Shown piece after piece: positions 6,188 through 6,360 of a stretch of DNA of 6,360 bases. Origin of the DNA: CAYNDB01 sp964395915 (GTDB lineage: Bacteria > Nitrospinota_A > UBA7883 > JAJRTC01); assembly GCA_964395915.1 (NCBI GenBank), contig CAYNDB010000126.1, forward strand, positions 1 to 6,360. Reading direction: 5' to 3'. Numbering within the stretch: position 1 is the stretch's first letter; the number at the start of each line of letters is the position of its first letter. A program made the translations under genes and the position numbers. The notes under the pieces are model-generated. The model made no database searches, was not told the origin of the DNA, and worked only from the letters and a program-made list of their open reading frames with translations.

Positions 6188-6224
6188 TATCAGTTTGAAA
6201 TTCACTGATATTATTAATAGTATC
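6188..6224. repeat. Overlapping palindromes upstream of the HmuY-like gene
   Basis: TATCAGT (6188-6194) and ACTGATA (6204-6210) form perfect 7-bp arms around 9 bases. Overlapping the right arm, GATATTATTAATAGTATC (6207-6224) is an 18-bp palindrome with a single mismatched pair (6211/6220). Neither is followed by a T-run in a terminator arrangement. They look like operator sites, and AT-rich GATA palindromes recall iron-type (Fur-like) boxes, but neither matches the 19-bp Fur consensus well. Confidence 0.45.
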
Positions 6225-6240
6225 GGTAATCCCAATAATA

Positions 6241-6329
6241 CAATAGTTCCAAATATGCCAATCTATTTTCAATTATTCACTACTAACCCTTTCTATTTAT
6301 AGAGGGCCAACAGCGTCAAAAGTTCCAAA
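6241..6329. repeat. Pair of 13-bp direct repeats near the right edge
   Basis: CAATAGTTCCAAA (6241-6253) and CAAAAGTTCCAAA (6317-6329) agree at 12 of 13 positions and begin 76 bp apart. Between them lies AT-rich sequence with no gene I can support. Their role is unknown. Confidence 0.35.
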
Positions 6330-6360
6330 AACGACAAAAACCCCTTAAACAATTCCCTTG

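Noticed and set aside
6207..6224. Fur box upstream of the HmuY-like gene
   Set aside because: The 18-bp GATA...TATC palindrome lacks the odd-centred 19-bp layout and matches the Fur consensus only in its outer bases.
6293..6358. Minus-strand open frame entering from the right edge, ending at TAG 6293-6295 (21 codons, leucine-rich)
   Set aside because: It could be the tail of an upstream gene, but it is too short and compositionally simple to support without the sequence to the right.

Overview
The window is a bacterial chromosomal segment of roughly balanced base composition. Every supported gene lies on the minus strand, so transcription runs from the right edge to the left. The content suggests a Gram-negative bacterium of the former Deltaproteobacteria, Nitrospirota or Nitrospinota kind. 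The pointers are a class V aminotransferase next to a long ACT-domain SerA and then PurA, and a CxxC zinc-ribbon/acidic-tail protein next to an RDD membrane protein. This assignment is an impression from gene content only.

Right part (5143-6360): a 317-residue protein that I read as two tandem HmuY-like (haem-binding-type) domains, with no signal peptide. About 260 bases lie in front of it. They hold a weak candidate promoter and an unusually dense set of GATA/TATC palindromes and short direct repeats.

Middle part (3329-5142): a strong sigma70-type promoter drives a zinc-ribbon protein with a very acidic, repetitive, probably disordered tail. A 10-nt gap separates it from an RDD-family integral membrane protein that starts at TTG. 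The two look like one transcription unit and probably one membrane-associated function, which I cannot name.

Left part (1-3328): a biosynthetic operon with its own candidate promoter (perfect TATAAT box) and a leader containing a 7-bp inverted repeat. It encodes a class V aminotransferase, D-3-phosphoglycerate dehydrogenase (SerA) and the first part of adenylosuccinate synthetase (PurA). The first two genes would supply the first two steps of phosphorylated serine biosynthesis, with the aminotransferase standing in for SerC. serA and purA overlap by ATGA. PurA follows its family closely up to residue 142 and then abruptly stops resembling it for the last 18 codons. The conserved IMP-binding Arg143 position is Thr, so the left ~54 bases look like a junction (insertion, rearrangement or assembly chimera).

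The most unusual items are the leaderless double HmuY-like protein with its palindrome-rich upstream region, the acidic zinc-ribbon/RDD pair, and the broken end of purA.
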